A stretch of DNA of 64,000 bases from Opisthorchis felineus (lineage: Eukaryota; Platyhelminthes; Trematoda; Opisthorchiida; Opisthorchiidae). The translations under genes and the position numbers were made by a program. Positions within the stretch are counted from its first letter, which is position 1. Each line of letters begins with the position of its first letter. The stretch is from the NCBI GenBank assembly GCA_004794785.1, contig SJOL01004777.1:116362-180361 (forward strand). The letters are read 5' to 3'. The notes under the pieces were generated by a model, which was given only the letters and a program-made list of their open reading frames with translations, had not been told where the DNA came from and did not search any database. Of the stretch, positions 12,998 to 24,870 are shown piece by piece.

Positions 12998-13989
12998 ACC
13001 GCGAAAGCCGCCAACTACGGAGTTTACATTGTCCTTCGTTAGATCCCAAACAAAAAAGTCCTTTAGTTCCAACTTGTTCGTCTAAACTATTTTCCAGTCA
13101 GCGCACAACATTCAACATGCACACTCAAACATTCTCAATTTGTAAACCGCAACCTAGCACGGAGTGAATATTAGTATTACTCCGAAAAGATTTTTGTTTC
13201 TGATTGCCGCCCACTCCCACAGAAAAAGCGTATCATATAAAATGAAAAAGTACAACTTCCTGTTAATTGGACACGGGTCTTAAATCGACAACCGCAAACT
13301 GGTTCAGGCTGTACAAACACCGTCCATCTGCATTAACCGCGGGTAACTGATCACTACTCAGCAGATAAAATGTGGGACAGCGAATAACGGTATCTTTGTT
13401 TTGCTATATGCGCACAATGTAGCTGCTACTATCGAGGATTCATTTAAAATATAATGCGGTGTAGATTTGTTTCAGTCCAACGGCTGTACTTCGAGCTGAC
13501 AGTTACAAGTCTGAAAAATGGACACAAAATGAATTGCGCCGTCCGGTCATAAGATTACCGTCAGCGCGATGCAATAATTGCGAATGTGCGCAGTCGATAC
13601 TTTTTACTTGTATGTATGTATGTCAGACAAGTTCGGTGAGATTCAACAATAAACAAATGAGGAATCAGACAAGGGGTCAAGGACTCGACAGGCGTCTCTT
13701 CAACAATAGTTACGATCAAAAAGACCAGAGATTTTTTAGACAGCGAGAAAAGTTTCCAGTGTGAGGAGGAATTTTTTGCTTGATCCATTGAAGGAGGGCA
13801 GATGGTGGGCCGGTAAGTAGCTTTTACGTCGAGAAAATGTACATACAGCATATATCACACAACAACTGAACAAACTCAAGAACGCATCCATCGTAGAAGT
13901 ATGTTGATCCGATATTTGTGTACAAGTAGCTGAGGAAGGAATAAAATCCATCGGACGAGTGAAACATTCATCTAAGAATTCGTTGCAGC
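12998..13989. other. no recognisable feature
   Basis: About 1 kb with only short unsupported ORFs on both strands (up to 96 aa on the minus strand at 13851-13561). A GTATGTATGTATGT run sits near 13610. Confidence 0.45.
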
Positions 13990-14250
13990 TTCCGTGGTTG
14001 AGGGATGAGTGGGTTTCATTGTCTAAGTGCGAGTTAATCAAACTGCTGATTAGCCGCCCGTAGCCGAAGGGCTAGGTGTTCAAACTGCTAGCCAGGAGGT
14101 CGAGGGTTCGAGACTCTCCGGAGTTTCGTAAATGACCACCGCTGATAATTCCCATTAGGGATTAAACAGCTACACAGTGCTTCTGGACTTTTAGCTTAGG
14201 CTGGCTCCACTTACAGGACGAAGTCTCTCTTAAGATTAAGCGATTACAAT
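13990..14250 (+). mobile_element. SINE-A copy, nearly full length
   Basis: It has part of the head (GGTTGAGGGATGAG, GTCTAAGTGCGAGTTAATCA), then GCTGATTAGCCGCCCGTAGCCGAAGGG (A-box region), the B box GGGTTCGAGACTC (about 14103-14115), GGAGTTTCGT and the hammerhead-like module. That module reads CTGATAA (G8 changed), stem II CCCATTAGGG and TAAAC (G12 changed). The SINE tail ends in ACAGGACGAAGTCTCTCTT. Confidence 0.82.
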
Positions 14251-14882
14251 ACAATCATTTGACATAAAGAGACACTTCCACAGAGCCAAAATACGCGCCT
14301 AACTGTGTTATTCTTCAGAGTAGTTATTGGTGTACTAACGAATATCTGCCAAAACGATGTCCTTGTTGATTTTGGAGTCCTATCTTTCGGAGCTCTGCTT
14401 TTTACTTTGCAAACTTTCAAACGGTATGTCAGAAAAATCTTGTGTTTTTGAATCGAAAACTCATCAAATTACTCACGTCTGAAGTCCGCCAACATAACCT
14501 CATCAACATTTTTTTGAAAGTGCCAGGGGATTTCTTCTCGATACAATAAAGTTCCCTAAGAGAACATCCGGTTACTTACACTGGTTTGCACACATGGGGT
14601 GGAAAATCTACGACAAAGACCGTAGCTTCCTCTGGAAACTATAAACAAATTCGTTCGCCCTCTCTAAAAATCGTCCTTTTGCACACTCGCTTGTCAGATA
14701 AGGGCTATTACCAGTAAAAAAATAAGTCTTTATATTTCCGATGGGTATGCTCAAGGCAAATTGGTCCGCATGATACCGTTTTACTTCTGAAATTAGGGCC
14801 TGCACTGGATTTCAACACCAACTTAAACGTTCGGCCAGATGAATCGAAGGTTTTGCAACGGTCTACTTGTGGTCGCCTCACA
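14251..14882. other. no recognisable feature
   Basis: No supported feature. A possible scrap of SINE-A (ACTTAAACGTTCGGCCA) lies at 14821-14838. Confidence 0.4.
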
Positions 14883-15080
14883 ATTGAGATATCTCAGTGG
14901 TTAAAGCGCGAACTTACTGTTCGGAATGTCCGTGGTTCTAAGCCATCCTCAGAATTCCGACTGCTCTTGTCTAGGCTTGGGCAACCTGGCAGAATCTCAG
15001 CCCTCGTGTTTCTCTCGCATGGCATAACATACATGCACCGAAAAGGTGTTACACGTGACTGACTGTTTTATTATTATTAA
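14883..15080 (+). mobile_element. SINE-B copy with TTA tail
   Basis: A tRNA-like head with A-box-like ATCTCAGTGGTTAAAGCG and B-box-like GTGGTTCTAAGCC is followed by the family body GTCTAGGCTTGGGCAACCTG, AATCTCAGCCCTCGTGTTTC and GGCAT..CACCGAAAAGGTGTT. The copy ends near a short TTATTATTATTA tract, a typical SINE tail. Confidence 0.78.
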
Positions 15081-16100
15081 ATCGGCGCGAATGTCACTTG
15101 TTGTTAGTAACTAAAATACGTGCATCAATGAATGCCTCTGGAAAATCAACGTCATTGAAGAACAGAATCCGGGGAGCTCCATAATTAGCATTAATTGGAG
15201 ACTTCGGTTTTGACAATCTGGGCGTGAATTTCCAAATACATACCTTCCGATTGGCTGTTAGTTCCTGTATTGAAATTTCATGTATCTTCTGTTTTGTCAT
15301 GAAAGACTTAAAACCATTCTACCCCAAACCACTGATCATTAAGGAAAATGGAGCTGACTTTTGCCCTAATCCGTCAATAGTTTGGTACAGTGAACAATTT
15401 AACATGCCATCACGCTAGATCCAAACTCGGTGCCTTGGCATATGTATGCTTCATTAAATGCGATAGTGAGGGCGTCCTTAAACAACTACAGTTTGTCTTC
15501 CATTCGCCTCTCCGTTCCAATGTAATTTGATCGTGGAACATTACGTTCAAACACTTTTCGAGATTTCTTGCATCCTTCATTCGTTTGCCGCCTAAGAAAA
15601 AAAAATTGACCATACATCCCATGGTTATTTTCCCTTTTTGGAATGTAAACAGTTTTGAAATCTAACTAGGTTTCCTAACTGAAGTGCATATTCAAAACAG
15701 GACGTTCTCTCTAGGGATTCTATCATGGTGAATCCGATATGTTTTCATGTCCAGACGATCCGTCAAATGTATCGACAGTAACAAATCTGGGGAACATAAT
15801 AAGACTTGAATTAGCCGGCTCAGTTTGTCTGTTTTCGTGTGTAATTTTTATATGATTCTACCATCGAGAATTTGGGGCACAATGGCGACGGGACTTGGTT
15901 AGCTAATTAAAGTGGAAACAAAAACAAAACAAAAAAAACTGGCGACGAAGAAGTGTATAGGATTCGATCAATTTTATCAAGAATAAGAGAGCCGGCCTTC
16001 TTTGTAAAGAAACGGATATCCTCCTTAGGGCTAGTCACAACCACAACTAATTAAGACGGCTGCAGCATACAAAATAAAAACCACTCAGAGATAAACGTAT
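15081..16100. other. no recognisable feature
   Basis: Short ORFs only (70 aa or less). No motif was recognised. Confidence 0.45.
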
Positions 16101-16320
16101 ACTATCCTGTCTAATTGAGGGCTAGTAACACTGATGACTAGCCGCTCGTGGCCGAACCACTGCCCGGAAGGTCTTGGGTTTGAAACTCTCTACTGGATTT
16201 TTGTGAGATGGGCACTGGTGATGATTCCCAACAAGGATGAAACGGCTGTATGGTGCTTCTCGGCATTCCAGCATAGACTGGCTTCACTGACACGATGAAA
16301 TCTCTATTGGGTAACTACAA
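16101..16320 (+). mobile_element. SINE-A copy with the most complete hammerhead fold
   Basis: It reads TATCCTGTCTAA, then GACTAGCCGCTCGTGGCCGA (A box), a small deletion before GGAAGGTCTTGGGTTTGAAAC (B box), GTGAGATG and the hammerhead-like segment at 16205-16262. The tail is AGCATAGACTGGCTTCACTGACACGATGAAATCTC. Confidence 0.83.
16205..16262 (+). ncRNA. hammerhead ribozyme remnant inside SINE-A
   Basis: The order of parts is that of a type I hammerhead. The 5' strand of stem I is GGCACTG (16211-16217). The first core strand is GTGATGA (16218-16224; consensus CUGANGA, so C3 is changed to G). Stem II spans 16225-16238 (CCC..AGG). GAAA is at 16239-16242. A very short stem III is ACGGCTGT (from the last A of GAAA), then A17 at 16250. 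The 3' strand of stem I is TGGTGC (16251-16256), which pairs with GCACTG including wobble. C3 is essential, so this copy should not cleave. Majority reading over the window's copies restores CTGATGA and GCACTG/CAGTGC. Confidence 0.5.
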
Positions 16321-17861
<1,541 letters not shown>

Positions 17862-17910
17862 TCATCTAACTATCTGTTTAACTATCCATCTATCTCTTTG
17901 TTTATCTATC

Positions 17911-20067
17911 TGGTAAATCTAGCGATTGAAGGAACCATTTCTTAAGGAGGAAAGAGTTGGTTCTGTGTTTATGCAATGTGGGAGTATCCAACCTCATACG
18001 AAAGCACCAGAGCTAATTCCTGTGGACAGGGAGCAACCATTAAAAGAATATTACCACCCTTTTTGCTCAAGAGGAATAATTAGGACTGTTTATGGCCAGA
18101 TCGGTCAGTTTCAAAACTTTTATTCCGTAACAATCAAAACGCTCTCTCTAACAGAAACTACCCGGTCATCCTATGTTAATAAAAAAACCTCAGGAGATTT
18201 GAAAACCACCAGAAATTTAATCAAAGGCAAACATCGAATACTATTCGTTGGTTTCTAATCAAACGAGAAGTCCGTGAGTTTTCACTTCCTTACCACGCCT
18301 CCCCGCCTGAAATATTACTTATTCTAACCAATGCAAAAAGAAACGATTAATCCTCTGCCATGATTGATATGCAGCAAATCGCGATAGGTTGTTGTAGGTT
18401 ACATGTTAGGTTTTATAAGTAACCCGCTAGATGGTTCTGGAATGCAATTAAACACGTGAGGGAAAGCAGCATGGTCCACACTAAGGTAATTCTGCATGTA
18501 TGTGGGATGCATTTGAAAGTGGCTTTATCGGCTCCGTGTGACTGTTACTCAGAATGATTTTTGTTTTCTATATCCATCAGAACTATGCTTGTGCAAATGC
18601 TCCACAGTAAGCGGTTCCAAACGGGTTGTTTGTTTAACATCCAAACAGGAAATGTTTTTGACTACAAGCAAAATTAGTGTGGTTATTAGGTCTTTTTTCC
18701 GCTAACTTGCTTCCTTTATCTTAAGATGAAAGTTGGTCGCCTGGAGATTTTTAGGGTTCGACTTAATTTCACTCAGTAGAACCCAAGTTAATGTGATCGT
18801 TTAATGGTTTACCGCAGTGGTGATGAAGGGAAATTTATTCAGAATCCATTCTCACCTATGCTTCAACCGTTTTAACTCAAGATGATTTGGCCGAGTAGGG
18901 TTGCATCAGATTTACTTTTGTGTGCACACTAAAGTGAAGTCAACAATAAACGTTTTCAGGACCCCAACGCCGATTTCGTTTTCCTGATCAAAACCTCACT
19001 TCCAAGGATTCGTATCGAACGAAACAAAAAATTTAAATAGTACCCCATTGATTTTACCTTGGGGGACTTGATCAGCACTAGTGATTGGGTTTCTCTCTTC
19101 TACATACGTATGACTAAGAAAACAGTATATCCAAAAGTAATTTCTTCGTTTCAGCATGTGATGTTAACACAGTTTTTAGCAAGATAATTGGTTACCTCCA
19201 GTATAACGCATCACTAAGGTAACAGGCCTCTCTCCACAATTTTCAGTATGATGTATCGCTCGATCTCGACTCTGGTGGCTCTTAGATCTCAATAGGCCTT
19301 CAGCCTGGGATGGTAGAATGAAGATTTGAAGACACAATGCACTTCAGTGTGACGCTATACGTCGCCACACGGCCTGAAATATATGTCGTTATCCTTGTAC
19401 TGCGGCCATATATCACCAACAAAAAGCTTTTGATAAAGCCCATTGATGAGTCATTCAACCGGCAGAATTCAAAGCGGTTTGCTTCGCCCGAATCTGCTTG
19501 GCACTTGGTAGTAATATCATTCATCTGGATATCAAGTGTCGTCCGGTTTAGTTTTAAACAACTATCCTTCAAAAGGACGCTGTTCAGACTAGGTCCCCTC
19601 CAACGAATGCCATAAGCGGGGCTCAAACTATGAATACCACTGGGTGGCATAAGATTTTCTTTGCAACGAGCTGTTAACTGAAACAAAGTCTGTATATTTT
19701 CGTGAGCACCGACAGACGCCATAAACTTTGAGGGTTCAAAATTGTTATACACCCTCTTCTAGCATCCTCTGATTGGGTATTTAGGTCACGAGTGCTACTT
19801 AGCTGTTTCTTCGTAGTAAGGTTCATTCATGATTCAAAAAAATTGAATCAAGAATGTGGAATAAAAACTAACAAATGCATGTGCGGACTAGCCAAAGTAC
19901 AAACCCGCTACATCGATGGGAGCCACTTCTTGGAAAAGGGAGAGAGAGAGAAATAGCGTGTTGAAAAAAATCACCAGGTAGGGTTTTGCAGTTGGATACG
20001 GACTAGATGCAGCAGTTCAAATCATTGTGCTCCATCGCTTAAGTGATAATTTGATGATAGGTAAGCC
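17911..20067. other. no recognised feature; one 150-aa minus ORF
   Basis: The minus ORF 19752-19300 (150 aa, from MYNNFEPSKFMASVGAHEN) is the longest non-repeat ORF of the window. It has mixed, protein-like composition but no motif, signal sequence or neighbour that I recognise, and it stops without an obvious splice donor. A plus ORF at 17926-18258 (110 aa) starts in the microsatellite flank. Either could be a decayed element or chance. Confidence 0.3.
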
Positions 20068-20385
20068 ATTTCCATGGAGATTTTGGCGTTTGAGTGAAGC
20101 CAGTCTATGCTAAAAAGCAAACAAGCAGTGTAGAGCTATTTCAAATCTATTGAAAAAAACATCCGTCCGCATCTCACAAATTCCCAGGTAGATTCAAACC
20201 CGCAACCTCTCAACAAATAGTTTGGACGGTTAGATGTTCGGCCACAAGCGGCTGATCAACAATGCGATTAATTTGCATGTAGCCGGCCTACAGCTCCACT
20301 CATCTTTCAATCACTGGATCTACACCATCTGGTCACACTACGGCAGCGAAGCATCGGTGTTGAACACTGATGTCATGTCATGTCG

Positions 20386-20419
<34 letters not shown>

Positions 20420-20480
20420 CTTGGCCACTCGTTTTGAGTTGACTGGCTCCTGAAGTGACCACCTCGCAGATGGAAAGTTC
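20068..20480 (-). mobile_element. SINE-A copy with internal microsatellite
   Basis: On the minus strand this runs from a GAACTTTCCATCTGCGAGGTG and GGAGCCAGTCAACTC head, through GATCAGCCGCTTGTGGCCGAA (A box) and GCGGGTTTGAATC (B box), to AGCATAGACTGGCTTCACTC. About 80 bp of extra sequence, including (GAT)n at about 20387-20419, is inserted in the head when compared with the copy at 52.8-53.1 kb. The hammerhead region is too diverged to fold. It abuts a plus-strand copy at 20481. Confidence 0.78.
20387..20419. repeat. (GAT)n microsatellite
   Basis: About ten near-perfect GAT units lie inside the head of the surrounding SINE-A copy. Confidence 0.9.
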
Positions 20481-20680
20481 ATGCAACTTTGCGTTTCTAC
20501 CCAAATGGTGAGCAAACGATTATGTGTGCAAGGTCAAGAGTTCAAAACCCCTTGGAGTTTTGTGAGATGCGCACTGCCAACGATACCCAATAAGGACGAA
20601 ACAGCTGTACAATGCCTCTCACTTTTTAGACTGAGTCCATTTACACGACGAAATATCCATGGGTAATCCATGACTGTTCT
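20481..20680 (+). mobile_element. SINE-A copy, head-to-head with its neighbour
   Basis: A degraded A-box side, then CAAGAGTTCAAAACC (B-box position), GTGAGATGCGCACTG and the hammerhead-like segment. That segment reads CCAACGA (core damaged), ACCCAATAAGGACGAAAC (here the G12 strand and C11.1 are kept) and ACAGCTGTA. The tail is TACACGACGAAATATCC. Confidence 0.75.
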
Positions 20681-23419
20681 TAAGCGCAGTTTCGGCTGGT
20701 TGATTCAAGGTTGTAGCAAATACGCAAATTTTCAAATGGGTTGTAATATGATGGTTGGAATTTCGAGAACAAGGCTTATTTCACGGACGTTAAAAAGAGT
20801 AATCCGTGATAGGCTGTCTAAGAATTTTCATCAATATTATAAGTAATGTCTTATATTAATACACCCCATTTGAACTGAGGTGTAGGGTGGCCGTCGCAGT
20901 GCAAATTTAGCTGTGATTTATTTAAATCTCGGATTAACTCCGTCAACTTGATTTTCACCCTGTAAACCCATCAGTTGCTTGTCATTTATAGTACCATTGG
21001 TGTCCTCTCAATCATTCATTAGGCCTCTGGGAAAACAATCAATGTCTGGTTGTGCCTGCATGTCCTAGCATAAAGAATTTCCAGTAGGCTCCTGCCAAAA
21101 TGTGCGTTTTATTAACTTCACCTACATTGCGTATTGTAAAGTTGTAGCGGTTGCACTAATGATACCTTCTTGTCAGCACCACTAAAACGTACTTCCTTTC
21201 TCGGTGTTCTGATTAGTACAGCAACGTAAAATAGAATCAAGAAATTGAATGCTATGAGTCATGTAGAATGGAAGCTTTCATGGCTGAAGCTCTTAAAAAA
21301 GTTCGATTCAAAGATATCGAACACTGCAAACGAGTTGCCCAACGTTTTGAAGTGTTCATTCCGCAGGTGTTTAAGAATGACCTGTGTAGCTACTAATTTT
21401 GGGAATAAACTGAAACAAAGTAGGCATCGATGTTGATTTCACTTGTTTAAAAAGGCACTCAGTCATAGTTTTGAAGTGAATATAACTAAATTAAGAAGGT
21501 ACTCCATCAAGTTGCAGTGCCTCTTGTATTACTGAAAGACATTGAGTATCCCGAGAAAAAGTCACAAACTCTACCGTATACTTTGTATCAATTGTCCTTC
21601 CTGTAGTATATATTTCTCCAGTAAATGTTAATTTGTAGACGTCAAAAGTCAATGAGCTATGTCACTTATCCCATTGTTCACCTGACAAGTCATTTTGCAT
21701 GAATGGTTGGCTGAGTAGGATGAAAATCGAGAAAATGCCAATTGTCCTGTATGTACACATGTCGAGTGATGTTGAGGATTGAGATCCGAAACGTCTGTCT
21801 CATAATAACTCTATTTCAGTAAGCAACAAACAAGTTATAGAAAACCGTTCAACCGTATAAAACTAATGAGTGGACTAAAATCATGATGAGAAGCGATATG
21901 AACTCATCGGAAAACTAAGTTTTTATTGGAAAAGACGAACAACCCCTTTTTCCAAATGGATCTGAAGTCAATCAACGAACTGAGTTATTGATTTCGTGTG
22001 AATTAGGCTAACTGACCTGTCCGACAACTTCCGGAACCCTGCAAATTATGTAAACATTGATGAGAGAATTAGATCCGACTGATAGCGAGAAAATTGCGTG
22101 TCATATTCACTTGAAAGCGCTCAGAGCGATTTGGGTTTGGAGCGGGTGTATTGTGTCACATTCGGAAATCAGCTACAGAATCTTGTATCGGTTAGATTCC
22201 CACCATGTAAACTTCCTAGTGTTTTCGGCTTATAGCAACGAGAAGACAGTTTACGAAGCTGCTTTTAGAGGAAGCTGTGTCTTGAGGGTGTGAAAAAAGC
22301 GCCCTCTGCAATGCAGCTCGTTTGACATCCACTCAGTTCGACGCGCTCTGTTTAAGAGACAAGTAACCCGTCAACTGTTCCTTACCGACAAATTCGGTAC
22401 TCCTTCAGTCGGCGAATACTTACTTGAGAAAATGCTTTTTGGGTTATATCCGAGGGATAACAACACACTGTATGGTAGGATGCTCTATCAGGGTTGACCT
22501 CCTTATAACGATCGTGCCGTTTATCTTCACCTTCAGGTCAGTAGCATATGAATCAAGAACTGAAGGGGACGTGGTGTAAATGAACATGTAGCCATTCAGC
22601 TAGTCAGCTGTTAGGGGGAATCTAGTAACTAAGTGCGGCTGTGTGTATTGAAGCATGGTTAACATCGTTGCTAAGTCAAGGGTGCATCAACCAGTTATCC
22701 GCCAGGTCCACCAGTGTCAATTGTGGGTCTTCAGCCCTCATGCTGTCATTCATATTCCCGGTGTAATTAACAATTATTTATCTCACTTGAAATTCTTGAA
22801 GATTGAGGATATCCTTGGATCAATTTAACCTATTCTCAGAAGCTGACAGCTCGTCAGACTAGGTGTGTCTGTCGAGTATGCCACCAACTGCTGGTACAAA
22901 TTTCTCAACAGCGGATAGGTAACTTTGGTTGAACGTGAAAATAGAGTGGGATAACTGAATGTGACAACATCGCCTGTCAAATGCATGTTTCAATTTTAAG
23001 GATGGCCCGTTGATTATAAAACTATATTTTTGTCAGGTGTTTCAGCTTGAAAGGCGAAAAAATTAGTCTGAAATGTAGCCTGGTCGTAAAAGCTTCGGTT
23101 CAATAGTTCAGCTCAGCTTGTTCAAGGTATAGCAACCTCCCAATATTTTGTTCTCGGATAGACATAGAGTTATTAGAGATAGAGTTCAGGACCCTTGAAG
23201 AAAAGTAGTGTTTCGAGCATCGTGCTAACATCCTTTATTAAAATATTGTTAAGATATTGATAAGTATTGGTAACTGTTGAAGAACTCGCACATGGCTGCC
23301 CGCTCTTTTCACTTGGATAGTTCCTTAGGACCTTGACGTTGAGGAGGTCGCAAAGAAGTCGTATTCATGAAGAATGTACCAGAATTACTTGTACAGTCGT
23401 CATACTTAACCTGAGTCGA
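20681..23419. other. no gene recognised; one PLE-type motif
   Basis: ORFs are short. At 21770-21800 the sequence GTTGAGGATTGAGATCCGAAACGTCTG forms a GGAT/ATCC hairpin next to GAAACG, the same layout as in the Penelope-associated inverted repeats at 37.3 and 39.8 kb. It may be an isolated terminal fragment. The block 22057-22500 has several moderately long frames (78 aa or less) with no recognised family. Confidence 0.35.
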
Positions 23420-23600
23420 AGGGAAGTCAGTTGTTATAAGACCGACTTAATGATCGAACTGTTGGTGGTTCGAGCCCAGCTCTGGCATCTTGACTGCTCC
23501 TGTCTAGGCTTGGACAACCTGGCGGACCTCATAATTCCTTCAGGCAATATCGGAGCTAGGCCCTGAAAGGTTTTACTGCTGTAGGGCTAGGATAGTAGGG
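23420..23600 (+). mobile_element. SINE-B copy
   Basis: It has GACCGACTTAATGATCGAAC and GTGGTTCGAGCCC (B box), then the family body TGTCTAGGCTTGGACAACCT and GGAGCTAGGCCCTGAAAGGT. The A-box side is poorly preserved. Confidence 0.7.
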
Positions 23601-24249
23601 CCTTACTAAATATGCACCCTGATTGAAAGGTGTGCGGTGAAAACCTATCGCAAAAATTTCTGATGTGTTGCGCGCAGGGCATGGAGTTCGAGCGTAAGGT
23701 GTTGAAACTGATGAAACTGTTGGAAAGCCTACTCAAGTTGATTTGCAAACTGAATGCAGGGGATCGCAAGTGGACAATCTGGTCGGACACCGAGGAGTTA
23801 GATACGTTGGTAAACCACGGTAAAACTAATTAACCATTGCGTTTTGTACTTAACCATTTTTGTATACATCAGCAGCATTTGTAATGATGATATAGTTCTC
23901 GAAAAAAACTCTGCAATCAGAGGTTACCCCGAAGTGGCTTGAAAATACTTCCATCTGCCAAACAAGTGACGTTTCCTAAGAATTTGGACTTATTTGGATA
24001 CACATAAAACATATGCAGCAAGAAAAGTGGGTAATTCGAACCCCCTTACGATCACCTATTTCCTATTCCGTTTTTATCACCAGCCTGACCTGCGCAAGTC
24101 TACCAGCATAACCTAGTGCAAACCAACCGGTGCGCACTGACAGGGCACGTAGGTAACCGTAACAGGTTTTTCTCGTATTTCGTATAAACTGGAGAGAAGC
24201 GCCTGTATAGAAGAAGCTGAAAGCAGGATGTTCACACCATTGTATTACG
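23601..24249. other. no recognisable feature
   Basis: Two overlapping 67-aa ORFs on opposite strands at 23587-23833 are mirror images of the same DNA with no motif. Nothing else is seen. Confidence 0.45.
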
Positions 24250-24625
24250 GTGATGTGTGATGTAAGTGTGGATTCAAGTAACCGCCCACTAAATCTCACC
24301 TTTTGTGATATTCTTCAACTTAATGGGTCGCACTACTGCTGCCTTATGTTTCACATGGCACGATATTCGAGATACCGCAGTATACTTCATTGCATGAAGC
24401 GTGCTCATAAGGTTGCTGAAAACTATACGGCAACGCGCGACCGTTTTCGCCATTATTGGGGCTCATCAGGTAGGCGTAGTCCTCGAGTTTCCGTCAACCT
24501 TATGTTCTACTTGAACCCGAATTGGACGGAATGGTCCGAATACACTTAATCGCAAACCAATTTGGTTATGACGGGAGGCTCACCTGGAACCCAGCTGATA
24601 TTTGGCGAAAGATACAGTGAACATC
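24250..24625 (+). repeat. RepA, more than one unit in tandem
   Basis: The order is X module (CACTAAATCTCACC..GTGATATTCTTCAACTTAATG, CACGATATTCGAGATACC), Y module (CTCATAAGGTTGCTGAAAA, GGGGCTCATCAGGTAGGCG, GAGTTTCCGTCAACC), then the start of a second X (GGCTCACCTGGAACCCAGCTGA). The second X begins roughly 305 bp after the first. The 99-aa ORF covering it is not a gene. Confidence 0.75.
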
Positions 24626-24870
24626 TGACTACTTGATGTGGTTGCTGTGACTGAAGGATGACTTGCGCTATATCCCGTCTAGGTGAGAGTTAATCACACT
24701 GCTGTTCAGCCGCTCGTGGCCGAATGGTTAAGTGTTCAACCACTTGCAGGAGGTTGCGGACCTGAAACTTTCTCAATAAGAATGAAACTGTTACACAGTG
24801 CTCCTTGGAGTTCCAGCATAAATTGACTTCACTGACTGGGCGATATCTTGATTGATAGTTACCAAAGCCC
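24626..24870 (+). mobile_element. SINE-A copy, deleted in the middle
   Basis: The head is TGATGTGGTTGCTGTGACTGAAGGATGA and the A-box region is CAGCCGCTCGTGGCCGAATGGTTAAGTGTTCAA. A damaged B box is followed by a jump to AATAAGAATGAAACTGTTACACAGTGC, so the first core strand of the hammerhead module is missing. The tail is GCATAAATTGACTTCACTG. Confidence 0.82.
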
